A DNA stretch of 64,000 bases from NCBI RefSeq assembly GCF_001456935.1, contig NZ_KQ758483.1, forward strand, positions 62,001 to 126,000. The letters are read 5' to 3'. The notes under the pieces are model-generated. The model was not told the origin of the DNA and did no database searches. It saw nothing but the letters and a program-made list of their open reading frames with translations. Made by a program: the position numbers and the translations under genes. How positions within the stretch are numbered: the stretch's first letter is position 1; the number at the start of each line of letters is the position of its first letter. Source of the DNA: [Bacillus] enclensis. GTDB lineage: Bacteria; Bacillota; Bacilli; Bacillales; Bacillaceae_B. Below, piece after piece: positions 52,915 to 63,328 of this stretch.

Positions 52915-54303
52915 GATAAAAATGGCCACTATGGTCGTGACGGTCAGTCCGATGACGACCGGCAGCATATTCCTCCTGGCTAGCTCGAACGGATCTACAT
53001 TACAGATGGCAGCTACAGGAATGATGGCCCAGGGTACAAGGGTTCCGCCACCAACCCATATACCTGCAATCTGGCCAAGTGCTGTAAGAGTTGCGACACC
53101 CGTGCCTATACTTTGGGCAAATAAATTTGCCACCGAACCGGCAAGTGAAATACCTGAGAATCCTGAACCGTCAAGTCCGGTTATGGCACCGACAACCGTC
53201 AGCGTAACAGCCCCTACTGCCTTCGAAAGCGGAACGACTGCAGCAAGGGATGCGCCAAGGTCATTGACGATCCCGTGGGACGTTTCCGGGAGAAAATCCC
53301 CGATGATGGTCCCGAACCCGGCATCCCCCAAGTAGAAGAAAGCGGCAATCGGAATGACTGGACCGAAAACCTTAAATCCGAATTGAAATCCGTCTATCAG
53401 AAAACTGGTGGAACGCTCCAATCCTTTACCTTTATAAGCAGCCAGGGAAATGATCAACAATATAAAAATGGATGTTCCACCGATTAAAGCTGTCGCATCA
53501 CCGCCCTGAAGGTCAAACGAAACCATTGCCGCAATGTTCAGTGCGAATAATAGGGGAATCAGAAGGGCAATACCATTTCTCCATCCTGCAGATAGCAGGT
53601 TTTTCTCTGATGGCGAGGGTTCATCCTCAAGATAAGTTGATTGATCTACCTTTAAGATTCCTCTTTTCATATCTCTTTTAATAAAGATAAAAGCAGTGAT
53701 TGTCGTGACAATCCCCATGACGATAACCAGCGGGACACTCGCTGCGATTACATCCCCCACCGGAATCCCCGCAGCATCAGCGGTAAGTTTGGGTGCTGCC
53801 TGGATGACATAATCCCCTGATAGGGCAATTCCGTGTCCAAAAAGGTTCATTGCCATTGCGATCCCAAGTGCCGGAAGCCCGACCCTTAGTGCCACAGGAA
53901 CCAGGACAGCCCCAAGCAGTGCCACTGCAGGCGACGGCCAGAAAAACCAAGAGATAAGCATCATGACAATACCGATCGTCCAATACGCAAGTGCGGGAGT
54001 CTTAATGAATTTCGTGAATGGCCGGATCATGACATCATTGACCCCGGTTGCAGTCAGTCCCTTGCTCATAGCCACTATGATCGAAATGACAAGGATTGTC
54101 GACAGTAATTCAGTAATGGCAAATATGAAACTGTTAAAAACCGAGCTTATCGATCCGCTCAATGAACCGGTCGCAGTCAGAGCAATACTGAAGATCCCGA
54201 TTATACATACAATCGTAGTATCCTTCCTGAAAACCATAAATAATATAATCAATCCAATAAACACCAAGTAGATCCAATGAAGAGCCGTTAAGTCGATCCC
54301 CAA
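52909..54303 (-). CDS. Ion-transporter-superfamily permease, substrate unknown
   Basis: The 464-residue protein has about 12 membrane helices with glycine/serine-rich re-entrant-looking stretches such as TGLDGSGFSGISLAGSVANL and FFWPSPAVALLGAVLVPVAL. This resembles citrate/dicarboxylate or gluconate-type secondary transporters (IT superfamily). No binding motif shows the substrate. It is a single gene between the PAP2 and LiaF genes. Confidence 0.6.
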   Translation of the reverse strand: MGIDLTALHWIYLVFIGLIILFMVFRKDTTIVCIIGIFSIALTATGSLSGSISSVFNSFIFAITELLSTILVISIIVAMSKGLTATGVNDVMIRPFTKFIKTPALAYWTIGIVMMLISWFFWPSPAVALLGAVLVPVALRVGLPALGIAMAMNLFGHGIALSGDYVIQAAPKLTADAAGIPVGDVIAASVPLVIVMGIVTTITAFIFIKRDMKRGILKVDQSTYLEDEPSPSEKNLLSAGWRNGIALLIPLLFALNIAAMVSFDLQGGDATALIGGTSIFILLIISLAAYKGKGLERSTSFLIDGFQFGFKVFGPVIPIAAFFYLGDAGFGTIIGDFLPETSHGIVNDLGASLAAVVPLSKAVGAVTLTVVGAITGLDGSGFSGISLAGSVANLFAQSIGTGVATLTALGQIAGIWVGGGTLVPWAIIPVAAICNVDPFELARRNMLPVVIGLTVTTIVAIFIL

Positions 54304-54532
54304 AAGATTACCCCCTTCGCATATCCTTTCTCAAATTGGGTGAAAGCCCCAATCTGTACTATAGATTATGAAAAATGAATAAAGGTGTGAAACCGCATTT
54401 TTCGGTCTTGAGACGGAGAAGGAATCGGGCGGATGCGGCTCTTCTTCACCGTCAATTAGGATTAATATGTAGTCAGGAACAGGATATTTTATCCTTTTCT
54501 AGAAACTATATAGTGGTGAAGGTGGTGGAGAA

Positions 54533-55339
54533 GTGAGCAGCAGAGGAAGAAAGCGATGGTTTTTCTCGCTATTGTTATTAATAACCGGCGTTGTGCTGTT
54601 ACTGTTGAATCTTGGTGTCATTTCCTTGGAAATAACGATGGATTTTGTCAATATCATCCCAATATTGCTGGTTCTGGTCGGATTGAAATGGCTGGTTGAC
54701 AGCGTTTCGAATAAAAGTTTCGGTAAATTGCTCTTCGGCTTGTTCAGCCTTGTCTACGGCTCACTTATCCTTCTTGATAAATGGAATAAAGTGAACTTTG
54801 ACTATGGGGAATGGTGGAAGCTTTGGCCGTTATTCATCATTGCAATGGCCATTCGTGTGGCAATGAATAAGTCTATGAATCTGACTGTTACGGTTGACCG
54901 CTCTTCAGATAGTGTTGAAGATACGGCTTTGAAGGGACGGAAGGAAGGCGGTTCAAAAACCCTCAAAAAAAACCATAGGAAAAATTTCATCATAGGGGAA
55001 ATCAAATACTCTGAACCGAATTGGCCGTTGGAACCGATGAATTTTCAAAACGTGGTAGGCGATTATTATTTCGATTTCAGTAAGGCATTTATCCCGGAAG
55101 GTGAAACCCCGATCGTCATTAAGGGTTGGGTTGGAGATGTAAAAGTCATCATTCCGGAAGATATTCCGGTCGACATCGAGATTGATGTGAAAGTCGGGGA
55201 AGTGAAACTGTTTGATCAAAAGTCTGCTGAAATCAGATCTGATTTCTATTACCGGTCTCCGGGATATGAAGAATCAAGTAAGAAAATTAAACTGCTTATT
55301 GACGTTAAAGTGGCTTCGATCCGAGTGAGTGAAGTATAA
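54533..55339 (+). CDS. liaF: LiaF-like inhibitor of the envelope-stress two-component system
   Basis: The 268-residue protein has four membrane helices in the first 110 residues and a C-terminal beta-rich domain (NVVGDYYFDFSKAFIPEGET, GWVGDVKVIIPEDIPV, VKVGEVKLFDQ), the LiaF layout. The start is GTG 54533 after GGTGGTGGAG. It precedes the sensor kinase by 35 bp. LiaF keeps the LiaS kinase inactive until cell-wall antibiotics act. Confidence 0.85.
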   Translation: MSSRGRKRWFFSLLLLITGVVLLLLNLGVISLEITMDFVNIIPILLVLVGLKWLVDSVSNKSFGKLLFGLFSLVYGSLILLDKWNKVNFDYGEWWKLWPLFIIAMAIRVAMNKSMNLTVTVDRSSDSVEDTALKGRKEGGSKTLKKNHRKNFIIGEIKYSEPNWPLEPMNFQNVVGDYYFDFSKAFIPEGETPIVIKGWVGDVKVIIPEDIPVDIEIDVKVGEVKLFDQKSAEIRSDFYYRSPGYEESSKKIKLLIDVKVASIRVSEV

Positions 55340-55374
55340 GAGATGGATTCGTGCATTTAGAAGGGAGTGGGAAG

Positions 55375-56403
55375 ATGGACCATACATCTGCTATCAGAAA
55401 TATGATCTTTAAAAGTTTTTTTATGATGGCTGTCATGGCAAGCCTGACTTCATTTGTCTCCCTTCAAGTCTATTTGTTGTTATCACATAATGACGGGGTT
55501 TCATTAAGTCTTTCAATTTACCTGACTCTTGCATTGTTGCTGATCCTCCTGTTGCTGAGTGTGTATTTCGGATTTCGTACAAGCTATTCACTTAAAGGAC
55601 GGATTGATGATCTGTCTACGTTTGTCACGCTGCTTAGAAGCGGAAAGCTCTCCGCAAGGGTGAAATCGGATGAACGTGATGAGCTTGGGGTGCTTGCAGA
55701 AGAAATGAATCATCTTGCCACCTATATTCAGGAACAAGTGAAGTCTTTGCAGCGCCTGGCAGATGAAAAATCCGAGCTGGCCGAAAAAGCTCACGGGGCA
55801 GCCGTCATGGAAGAACGCCAGAGACTGGCCAGGGATTTACATGATTCGGTCAGTCAGCAGCTGTTTGCACTCAATATGCTTTCCTCCGCAGCCCTTAAAA
55901 GCATTGCGCACGATTCAGGCAAAGCGGAAGGGATCATGAAGCAGGTGGCAGAAATTGCTTCCAAGGCACAGGGAGAAATGAGGGCGCTGCTTCTTCATTT
56001 AAGACCGGTGGACTTAAAGGGTGAAGATATTCGTGAAGCTTTAATCACTCTCATCAGGGAATTGAAGGAAAAGACGCAGCTTGAAATCGAATCAAGATTC
56101 GAGGGAATGGAAAATCTCACAAAAGGGACAGAAACACATCTGTTCAGGATCATCCAGGAAAGCCTTTCAAATATCCTAAGGCACTCAAAAGCAACCAGGG
56201 TTGTAATCACGACGGAGAAAAAAGAGGGCTTCCTGACGCTTTATATAAGTGATAACGGTATAGGGTTCAATCCTGTAGAAAGTAAAATGACTTCTTATGG
56301 ACTACAAACGATGAAAGAAAGAGCTGAAGAAATAGGGGGACACTTTCAAATCAGGTCGAAAGAAAGCGAAGGTACATATATCAATTTGAGAATCCCGGTC
56401 TGA
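55375..56403 (+). CDS. liaS: LiaS-like sensor histidine kinase
   Basis: The 342-residue kinase has two membrane helices with a short extracytoplasmic loop, a HAMP segment, the HisKA_3 phosphorylation site ERQRLARDLHDSVSQQLFAL and the ATPase G-box YISDNGIGFN. Length and loop match LiaS/VraS intramembrane-sensing kinases. ATG 55375 follows AAGGGAG. Confidence 0.88.
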   Translation: MDHTSAIRNMIFKSFFMMAVMASLTSFVSLQVYLLLSHNDGVSLSLSIYLTLALLLILLLLSVYFGFRTSYSLKGRIDDLSTFVTLLRSGKLSARVKSDERDELGVLAEEMNHLATYIQEQVKSLQRLADEKSELAEKAHGAAVMEERQRLARDLHDSVSQQLFALNMLSSAALKSIAHDSGKAEGIMKQVAEIASKAQGEMRALLLHLRPVDLKGEDIREALITLIRELKEKTQLEIESRFEGMENLTKGTETHLFRIIQESLSNILRHSKATRVVITTEKKEGFLTLYISDNGIGFNPVESKMTSYGLQTMKERAEEIGGHFQIRSKESEGTYINLRIPV

Positions 56404-56417
56404 TGAAGGGGGAGAGC

Positions 56418-57065
56418 ATGGTGGAAAAAATTAAAGTAATGATTGTCGATGACCACGAGATGGTCAGGTTAGGGATGAAAACCTATCTGCTCATGGAAGA
56501 ACGAATCGATTTCCTTGGGGAGGCAAAGAGCGGAAATGAAGCAGTCCGTCTTGCTAAAATCTATCAGCCTGACGTGATTTTAATGGACCTGTTGATGGAG
56601 GATGGCAACGGAATCGAAGCGACAGAAAAAATATTAACCTACCTAAATGGATGCAAAATCATCATTCTCACAAGCTATTATGATGATGAGAAAGTTTTCC
56701 CGGCCATAGAGGCCGGCGCACACAGTTATCTGCTCAAAACAGCTAGTGCAGAGGAAGTCACTTCTGCTATTTATAAAGCTGCAAAAGGGGAATCCGTCAT
56801 CGCCTCCAAGGTTGCTGATAAAATGATGACACGATTCAGGCCGCAGGAGAGAAAACCCCATGAAGATTTGACGGTACGGGAATTAGAAGTATTGGAATGC
56901 CTCGGGGAAGGGATGACCAACCAGGAAATATCGGATACTTTATTCATAGGGATCAAAACGGTGAAGACGCATGTCAGTAATATCCTGAGTAAATTGGGAG
57001 TGGCTGACCGGACACAGGCGGCGATTTATGCAAACCGGAACGGGATTGTGTATAAGAAAGGGTAG
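56418..57065 (+). CDS. liaR: LiaR-like response regulator
   Basis: The 215-residue protein has a receiver domain (MIVDDHEMVRLGM, phospho-acceptor aspartate in ILMDLLMEDG) and a LuxR-type DNA-binding domain (LTVRELEVLECLGEGMTNQE then GIKTVKTHVSNIL). GGGGGAGAGC precedes ATG 56418, which lies just after the kinase stop. The known Lia targets liaIH are not in this window. Confidence 0.9.
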   Translation: MVEKIKVMIVDDHEMVRLGMKTYLLMEERIDFLGEAKSGNEAVRLAKIYQPDVILMDLLMEDGNGIEATEKILTYLNGCKIIILTSYYDDEKVFPAIEAGAHSYLLKTASAEEVTSAIYKAAKGESVIASKVADKMMTRFRPQERKPHEDLTVRELEVLECLGEGMTNQEISDTLFIGIKTVKTHVSNILSKLGVADRTQAAIYANRNGIVYKKG

Positions 57066-57112
57066 CGCGGAAAAGAGCCGGTACACAATAATTGTTGAGT
57101 TCTATAAAAATT

Positions 57113-57160
57113 AATAACCCCCGCACTGACACCTGTTTCCAGAGTGTGCGGGGGTTATTT
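57113..57160. terminator. Terminator between liaR and hmoB
   Basis: AATAACCCCCGCAC pairs perfectly with GTGCGGGGGTTATT around a 19-base loop. Confidence 0.8.
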
Positions 57161-57225
57161 GAATTTCCTTGCTTTTATCTCAATCTGCATTGGAGGTCGT
57201 ACCTCCACTTCCGAGTGGAGAAGAC

Positions 57226-57729
57226 TTATTCTTCACTCACCATATATTCTGTTACATAGGATGCACGGGGGAACAGATCTTTCTTGGCATCGATTCCTTC
57301 TTCTGTTCCCCGTTTTTCGTGGGCTTTTTGATATTGTTTGGAGTCCTGCCAGCCTAAAAAGCTTTTACGGTCCTCCCAGATAGTCATGATTACATATGTA
57401 TCACTGTCTAGCGGGCGCAGCACGCGGATGGCGATAAAGCCGGGGACTTCTTCAATCAGGCCGGCACGATTTTTGAAACGGTATTCGAATAATGGGCGCC
57501 CTTCATCGGAAACGGGGATATTGTTGAAAACGGCATATCCTTTCTTCTCCAGTGAGCCCGATTGGTCGACAATTTCATAGCTCCTTGGTGATTCGAACAC
57601 TGTTTCACCTTCAGTCTCATGGACGAGAAGAGCATCCCCTTCATGCATGAGTACCATCTTTTCATCAGGGTGCTGTTTTTCGATCTTCTTCAGGAATTCA
57701 AGAGTGCCTGTTGTCATATACATCTTCAT
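57226..57729 (-). CDS. hmoB: HmoB, heme-degrading monooxygenase
   Basis: The 167-residue protein has the C-terminal ABM domain (about residues 70-165) with NRAGLIEEVPGFIAIRVLRP, DTYVIMTIWEDRKSFLGWQ and the probable heme-ligand histidine in YQKAHEKRGT. It closely resembles B. subtilis HmoB (YhgC), which releases iron from heme. ATG 57729 is 5 bases after GAGGTGA. It diverges from hemE, as in B. subtilis. Confidence 0.92.
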   Translation of the reverse strand: MKMYMTTGTLEFLKKIEKQHPDEKMVLMHEGDALLVHETEGETVFESPRSYEIVDQSGSLEKKGYAVFNNIPVSDEGRPLFEYRFKNRAGLIEEVPGFIAIRVLRPLDSDTYVIMTIWEDRKSFLGWQDSKQYQKAHEKRGTEEGIDAKKDLFPRASYVTEYMVSEE

Positions 57730-57954
57730 CTTATTCACCTCGTAAAAGTAATCTATATGTTATCTTCCCTGTTTATGTACTTCTGTAACCTGATTTTCGG
57801 CAAATTTATGACATTTACTGTTGATAACTATACATTTTATCCATAAAAGTCTATAGTTTATAAGGGTTACAGTTTGTACGGTTAAACAATTTTAGAATTT
57901 TATTCTTTTATAATACAATAGAACCAATGGATGAGTGAAAGGTGGCCGTTAGGT

Positions 57955-58986
57955 ATGAAACAATTAAATGATACATTTTTAAGAGCTGCGAGAGGTGAAA
58001 AGACTGATTATACACCGGTATGGTTTATGAGACAGGCCGGCCGTTCACAGCCTGAATATAGAAAGATCAAGGAAAAGTATTCCCTGTTCGAAATTACGCA
58101 CCAGCCTGAACTCTGTGCGTATGTAACAAGACTTCCGGTCGAACAATATGACGTGGATGCAGCGATCCTTTATAAAGATATTATGTCGCCACTGCCGTCA
58201 ATCGGAGTGGACGTGGAGATCAAGTCCGGCATCGGTCCTGTAATCGATAACCCGATCCGTTCTGCGTCAGACGTTGAAAAACTCGGGGAGATCGATCCTG
58301 AAAGCGACGTTCCGTATGTTCTGGATACGATTAAACTCCTCACACAGGAACAGCTTACAGTGCCGCTGATCGGGTTTGCAGGAGCTCCTTTTACAATGGC
58401 AAGCTATATGATCGAGGGAGGACCTTCCAAGAACTATAACAAAACAAAATCATTCATGTATTCAGAACCGAAAGCCTGGTTTGCATTGATGGATAAGCTT
58501 GCCGATATGACCATCACGTACGGGAAAGCCCAGATCAAAGCCGGTGCTTCTGCATTCCAGATTTTTGACTCCTGGGTTGGAGCATTGAATGTACAGGATT
58601 ACAGAACGTTCATTAAACCGGTAATGGAAAAAATCTTTACTGAACTCAAGGAAGAGAATGTACCCTTGATCATGTTTGGTGTGGGGGCGAGCCATCTGGC
58701 GAAAGAATGGCATGAACTTCCACTTGATGTAGTGGGTCTCGACTGGCGTCTGCAGATTAATGAAGCACGTGCAATGGGAATCTCGAAAACGGTTATGGGG
58801 AATCTTGATCCCGCTATCCTTCTGGCACCTTGGGAAGTGATCGAGGAAAGAGCGAAAGCCATACTGGATCAGGGAATGGAACTGCCTGGCTATATCTTTA
58901 ACCTGGGACACGGTGTCTTTCCGTCAGTCAATCCCGACACCCTTAAACGCTTGACTGCTTTTGTTCATGAATACAGTGCGAAGTAA
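57955..58986 (+). CDS. hemE: Uroporphyrinogen decarboxylase
   Basis: The 343-residue enzyme has the signature [17 protein letters not shown] near the N-terminus and [17 protein letters not shown] later. It converts uroporphyrinogen III to coproporphyrinogen III. ATG 57955 is preferred, about 9 bases after AAAGGTGG; ATG 57931 lies upstream of that site. It heads hemEHY; a TATAAT at 57909 may be part of its promoter. Confidence 0.95.
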   Translation: MKQLNDTFLRAARGEKTDYTPVWFMRQAGRSQPEYRKIKEKYSLFEITHQPELCAYVTRLPVEQYDVDAAILYKDIMSPLPSIGVDVEIKSGIGPVIDNPIRSASDVEKLGEIDPESDVPYVLDTIKLLTQEQLTVPLIGFAGAPFTMASYMIEGGPSKNYNKTKSFMYSEPKAWFALMDKLADMTITYGKAQIKAGASAFQIFDSWVGALNVQDYRTFIKPVMEKIFTELKEENVPLIMFGVGASHLAKEWHELPLDVVGLDWRLQINEARAMGISKTVMGNLDPAILLAPWEVIEERAKAILDQGMELPGYIFNLGHGVFPSVNPDTLKRLTAFVHEYSAK

Positions 58987-59032
58987 TGAATACACGGTGT
59001 AACATAACCGACCACTATAAGAGGTGAATAGA

Positions 59033-59965
59033 ATGACTAAAAAGAAGATGGGTCTGTTGGTCATGGCTTACGGGACCCCATATAAAGAAGAAGATATCGA
59101 ACGATACTATACTCATATCCGTCATGGCAGAACACCTTCCGAGGAAATGCTTGAAGACCTTCGGGGAAGGTATGAAGCAATCGGAGGCATTTCACCGCTT
59201 GCCAAGATTACGATGGATCAGGCAAAGAGCCTGGAAGAGCATCTGAATTCCATTCAGGATGAAATTGAATTTCATATGTACCTGGGATTGAAGCATATTG
59301 AACCATTCGTAGAAGATGCAGTGGAACAAATGCACAAAGATGGTATAGAAGAAGCGGTTTCCATCGTCCTCGCCCCTCACTTCTCGACGTTCAGTGTTAA
59401 ATCCTATAATGGACGGGCGAAAGAAACTGCCGAGAAATTGGGCGGACCGGCGATTACATCAGTGGAAAGCTGGTATGAGGAACCTAAATTCATCAATTAC
59501 TGGGTTGAAAAAGTAAAAGATACATTTGTACGCATGAGTGAAGAAGAACGCAAAAATGCTGTCCTCATCGTTTCTGCCCATAGTCTTCCTGAGCGGATTC
59601 TTCAGTATGGAGATCCTTATCCTCAGCAGCTTGAAGAAACCGCAAAGATGATCGCGGAAGGTGCAGACGTAGAGCATTATGCAGTCGGCTGGCAAAGTGA
59701 AGGGAACACCCCGGATCCATGGCTTGGTCCCGACGTACAGGACCTGACACGGGAACTCCATGAGAAGAAAGGTTATACAACATTTGTCTACACTCCTGTA
59801 GGTTTTGTTGCTGATCATTTGGAGGTATTATATGATAATGACTATGAATGTAAAGTAGTCACGGACGAAATTGGTGCAAGCTATTATCGTCCTGAAATGC
59901 CGAATGCCAAGCCTGAATTCATTGACGCAATGGCGGATGTCATTTTAAAGCATTTGAATAAGTAA
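59033..59965 (+). CDS. hemH: Coproporphyrin III ferrochelatase
   Basis: The 310-residue enzyme (also called CpfC) inserts iron in the coproporphyrin-dependent heme route of Gram-positive bacteria. It has [20 protein letters not shown], the chelatase motif [16 protein letters not shown] with the metal-binding histidine, and [16 protein letters not shown]. Length equals B. subtilis HemH. ATG 59033 follows GAGGTGA. Confidence 0.95.
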   Translation: MTKKKMGLLVMAYGTPYKEEDIERYYTHIRHGRTPSEEMLEDLRGRYEAIGGISPLAKITMDQAKSLEEHLNSIQDEIEFHMYLGLKHIEPFVEDAVEQMHKDGIEEAVSIVLAPHFSTFSVKSYNGRAKETAEKLGGPAITSVESWYEEPKFINYWVEKVKDTFVRMSEEERKNAVLIVSAHSLPERILQYGDPYPQQLEETAKMIAEGADVEHYAVGWQSEGNTPDPWLGPDVQDLTRELHEKKGYTTFVYTPVGFVADHLEVLYDNDYECKVVTDEIGASYYRPEMPNAKPEFIDAMADVILKHLNK

Positions 59966-59967
59966 AT

Positions 59968-59994
59968 CATCCCTGCTGTCGTTTGTCAGGGATG
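59968..59994 (+). terminator. Hairpin between hemH and hemY
   Basis: CATCCCTG and CAGGGATG form an 8-bp stem without a T run, so it may be an mRNA-end or processing structure rather than a strong terminator. Confidence 0.45.
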
Positions 59995-60137
59995 TGAAGG
60001 ACTGCAGCTGATGAGGGCATACTCAGGAGCTCAGTCCTTCTATTTATTGAAACGGGATGACATGGTGCATGATCATTTTTCTGAATAATAAGCAAACTGT
60101 GGAAATAGAAGAGGATACTATTTAGACAAAGAAGGCG

Positions 60138-61565
60138 ATGTTTATGAGGGGACAGCAAGTTAAAAAGGTTGTGGTCATCGGCGGGGGGATTACGGGTCTC
60201 ACCGCCGCTTACTACTTGCAAAAAGAAATCAAAGAAAAGAACCTTCCCATTCAATTGACATTAGCAGAGGGATCCCACCGCATGGGCGGCAAAATCCAAA
60301 CGCTCATTAAGGACGGGTATGTCATTGAAAGAGGCCCTGATTCTTTTGTACCGCGTAAGGCAGGGCCTCTCAATCTGGCAAAAGAAATCGGAATCGATGG
60401 TAAGCTTGTCAGCAGTACTTGGGGGAAATCATATGTCATTGCCGGCGGAGAATTATATCCCATGCCTGGGGGCTCCATAATCGGTATTCCGACTCAGATT
60501 GCTCCTTTCATTACCACGAACTTATTTTCAATCACCGGTAAAATGAGGGCGGCCGCCGACTTCATTCTTCCACGTTCAGCTGTTGCCGATGATCAATCAC
60601 TAGGCAGGTTTTTCAGGAGAAGGATGGGGGATGAAGTAGTGGATAACCTCATTGAACCATTATTGACTGGGATTTATGCGGGGGACATCGATCAAATGAG
60701 TCTCATGTCGACCTTCCCTGAACTGCATCAAATTGAACAAAAACACCGCAGCCTCATCGCCGGCATCAAAAAAGCCGCTGCCGAGACAGAAGGTGAACAA
60801 AAGAATGGCAGATTCATGACGTTTACCAAGGGACTACAAACGCTTGTCGACGGAGTGGAGGCCGCCTTGGAACCCGAAACCATCCATAAAGGGATGAAGG
60901 TTTCACGGATCAATAAAGAAGCCGGCCGGGGTTATACGATTGAGTTTACAAACGGAAATGTGCTGGATGCCGACAGTATCGTTATCACTACGCCGCACCA
61001 CTCCCTTCAATCCATGTTCCCCTCCCATTCATTCATGGATTATTTAAAAGAGATGCCTGCCACTTCAGTCGCTACCGTCGCTATGGGCTTTGATCAGTCA
61101 GCAATAAAGAAAAATGTGGACGGCAATGAATTTATCGTCTCGAGAAACAGCGATTATTCAATAACCGCATGTACATGGACTCATAAAAAGTGGCCTCACA
61201 GTGCCCCGGAAGGCAAGGTGCTGATGCGTGTTTACCTGGGTAAATCAGGTGATGAAACGATTGTGGATTTATCCGATGATCAGATTGAACAGATTGTGCT
61301 CGAAGACCTGGAAAAAATCGTTGAGCTTGAAGGCAAACCGGAATTCACAGTCGTTACCCGCTATAAGGATTCAATGCCACAATATACAGTGGGGCATAAG
61401 AAGCGGACAGAAGCTCTTTACCGTAACCTGGAAGAGAGGCTCCCAGGGGTGTTTGTCGCGGGCAGTTCATATGAAGGCCTCGGAATTCCCGAATGCATAG
61501 AGCAGGGTGAAAAAGTGGTTAAAAAAACTCTTGAATATGTAAAAGATGAAGAAAGGACCTCCTGA
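60138..61565 (+). CDS. hemY: Coproporphyrinogen III oxidase (HemY/CgoX)
   Basis: The 475-residue FAD enzyme starts with the dinucleotide loop VVVIGGGITGLTAAYYL and has RMGGKIQTL and the C-terminal FAD-binding GVFVAGSSYEGLGIPECIEQ. It oxidises coproporphyrinogen to coproporphyrin before HemH acts. Strong resemblance to B. subtilis HemY extends throughout. The first ATG (60138) follows GAAGG; 60144 is possible. Confidence 0.95.
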   Translation: MFMRGQQVKKVVVIGGGITGLTAAYYLQKEIKEKNLPIQLTLAEGSHRMGGKIQTLIKDGYVIERGPDSFVPRKAGPLNLAKEIGIDGKLVSSTWGKSYVIAGGELYPMPGGSIIGIPTQIAPFITTNLFSITGKMRAAADFILPRSAVADDQSLGRFFRRRMGDEVVDNLIEPLLTGIYAGDIDQMSLMSTFPELHQIEQKHRSLIAGIKKAAAETEGEQKNGRFMTFTKGLQTLVDGVEAALEPETIHKGMKVSRINKEAGRGYTIEFTNGNVLDADSIVITTPHHSLQSMFPSHSFMDYLKEMPATSVATVAMGFDQSAIKKNVDGNEFIVSRNSDYSITACTWTHKKWPHSAPEGKVLMRVYLGKSGDETIVDLSDDQIEQIVLEDLEKIVELEGKPEFTVVTRYKDSMPQYTVGHKKRTEALYRNLEERLPGVFVAGSSYEGLGIPECIEQGEKVVKKTLEYVKDEERTS

Positions 61566-61585
61566 AAAAAGGGGTCCTTCTTCTA
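61552..61585. terminator. Terminator after hemY
   Basis: AGGACC and GGTCCT pair around an A-rich loop and are followed by TCTTCTATTT. It overlaps the last codons of hemY and abuts the stop of the convergent GH18 gene. Confidence 0.65.
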
Positions 61586-62989
61586 TTTCTCGACTCGGTA
61601 TCTGGCGTGCTGCAAGACCCAATTTTGAGGAAAGGCGCTCCCGAGCACCCAATAACTCATTCCTCTCAGTTTATAATCATCCAATACAGTCTGTTTGGCC
61701 AGTATGCTTCTGGCATCCTCAAACCAGACTTCGTGCTGCTGACCGGATTCATCCCAATATTTGAAAAAGGGAGCCTGATATTCATTGTTATACTGGATCC
61801 GGACTCCGTATCTTCCTGCTAAGTCCACTGCAGCAACGGGTGAAACGGTCTTTGCGAAAGTCCCTTCCTCCCAAGGTATTTTCCAGTCCCGGCCGTAAAG
61901 AGGCACACCCATGATAATTTTGCTGCGGGGTATAACTGTAACGGCATAATCGAGCACTTTTTTTACTTCATTGACTGGGGCGATCGCCCACGGTCTTCCG
62001 CCTGCCCAGCCCCATTCATAGGTCATGATCACAACAAAATCGACTATCTCCCCGTGTGCTTTATAATCATGGGCCTCGTACAACAATCCTTTTTGGTCGC
62101 CCTTTATTTTAGGTGCCAGCGCAGTGGACACTGAATAACCCTTTGGCTTTAATTCCGAGGTTACTTTCCGTAGAAACTGATTATAATTTTCCCGGTCTTC
62201 CGGGTACACATATTCGAAGTCGAAATTCACACCCTTGTATCCTTTGGTTTCCATCGTATTTGTCAGGTTTGAAATAAGCTTATTTTGAAGTGTTTCATTC
62301 CGCAGAAGATCAGCTGCCAGATCAGAATCAAACATTGAGCCTGAATAGTTCGTCAAGACCAGCAGAGGGTCGACGTTTGTATCATAAGCAGCAGCTATCA
62401 ACCCTTCGTCATTCAGGGACGTGAGGGTTCCTTCTTTTGTGATGGAATAAGTAAACGGAGACAAATAAGTAAAGTAATTCCCGAGTCCCCTTACTTCTCC
62501 GACCCCTTCGCTTCCGGTTTGTGTGATATAGGCATTAATTTCTGTGGTCTTTCTTTTGTTTGGGATGAGGATCTTCTGGCCTGGATAAATGAGAGAAGGG
62601 TTGGGTATTTGGTTTGCATTTAAAATATCCTGTAAAGCCACTTTATAGTTATAGGAAATGGTGTATAAAGTATCCCCTGCTTTTACTGTATGAATGAATG
62701 AGGGGAGGACGATCAATTGGCCGATGTAAAGCTGGGAAGGGTTTGATATCTGGTTGAAGTCAATCAGTTCGCGCAGACTGACATTGACCTTGGTGCTGAT
62801 TGTATTGAGTGTATCACCCGGCTGTACGATATATTCTTTATTCGACTCAGGGATGAGGAGACTCTGTCCGATAATGAGTATGTCATTATTTTTCAACTGA
62901 TTTGCATAAGAGATCTGAGACATGTCAACAAAGAATTGCTTAGATATCGACCAAAGCGTATCCCCGCTTTTGACAACATAGATATTCAT
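61583..62989 (-). CDS. LysM-GH18 spore peptidoglycan hydrolase (YaaH/SleL type)
   Basis: The 468-residue protein has three LysM domains (about residues 2-47, 51-95 and 97-142), each beginning like YVVKSGDTLWSISK, and then a GH18 domain with YKGVNFDFEYVYPEDRENY, where the acid glutamate ends the DFE core, and IIMGVPLYGRDWKIPW. Such enzymes cleave cortex peptidoglycan in germination. YaaH/SleL usually have two LysM domains, so three is one more than expected. There is no signal peptide, as typical for spore-coat-located members. Confidence 0.9.
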   Translation of the reverse strand: MNIYVVKSGDTLWSISKQFFVDMSQISYANQLKNNDILIIGQSLLIPESNKEYIVQPGDTLNTISTKVNVSLRELIDFNQISNPSQLYIGQLIVLPSFIHTVKAGDTLYTISYNYKVALQDILNANQIPNPSLIYPGQKILIPNKRKTTEINAYITQTGSEGVGEVRGLGNYFTYLSPFTYSITKEGTLTSLNDEGLIAAAYDTNVDPLLVLTNYSGSMFDSDLAADLLRNETLQNKLISNLTNTMETKGYKGVNFDFEYVYPEDRENYNQFLRKVTSELKPKGYSVSTALAPKIKGDQKGLLYEAHDYKAHGEIVDFVVIMTYEWGWAGGRPWAIAPVNEVKKVLDYAVTVIPRSKIIMGVPLYGRDWKIPWEEGTFAKTVSPVAAVDLAGRYGVRIQYNNEYQAPFFKYWDESGQQHEVWFEDARSILAKQTVLDDYKLRGMSYWVLGSAFPQNWVLQHARYRVEK

Positions 62990-63328
62990 TGGGCACCTCC
63001 TTGTCAGGGTGTTCTATATAGCTTATTCTTCAGGGCTTATCTAATATGTAAGCTCTTTTCGCAAATTTTGTTGCTTTGCACGCAAGAAAATACCGGAACT
63101 TGGGTATTTTCGGCTTGTCCGTCCTTTTGTTATATGAACTGGAGTTCGAAAAGAGCACGGCTACAAGCTTTTTTCAAGCTGCAAGCGCTTTGCGATAAGC
63201 AGCAATCTTTTAGAAAACAGCATGTAAAAAGAAAAGAGTTGTTTATTTTTTATGGATATGATAAATTAATAAATGTGATTTTGACTAAAATTCATTTTCG
63301 GTCATTCAGTCAAGAGAGGAGTGAGGCA

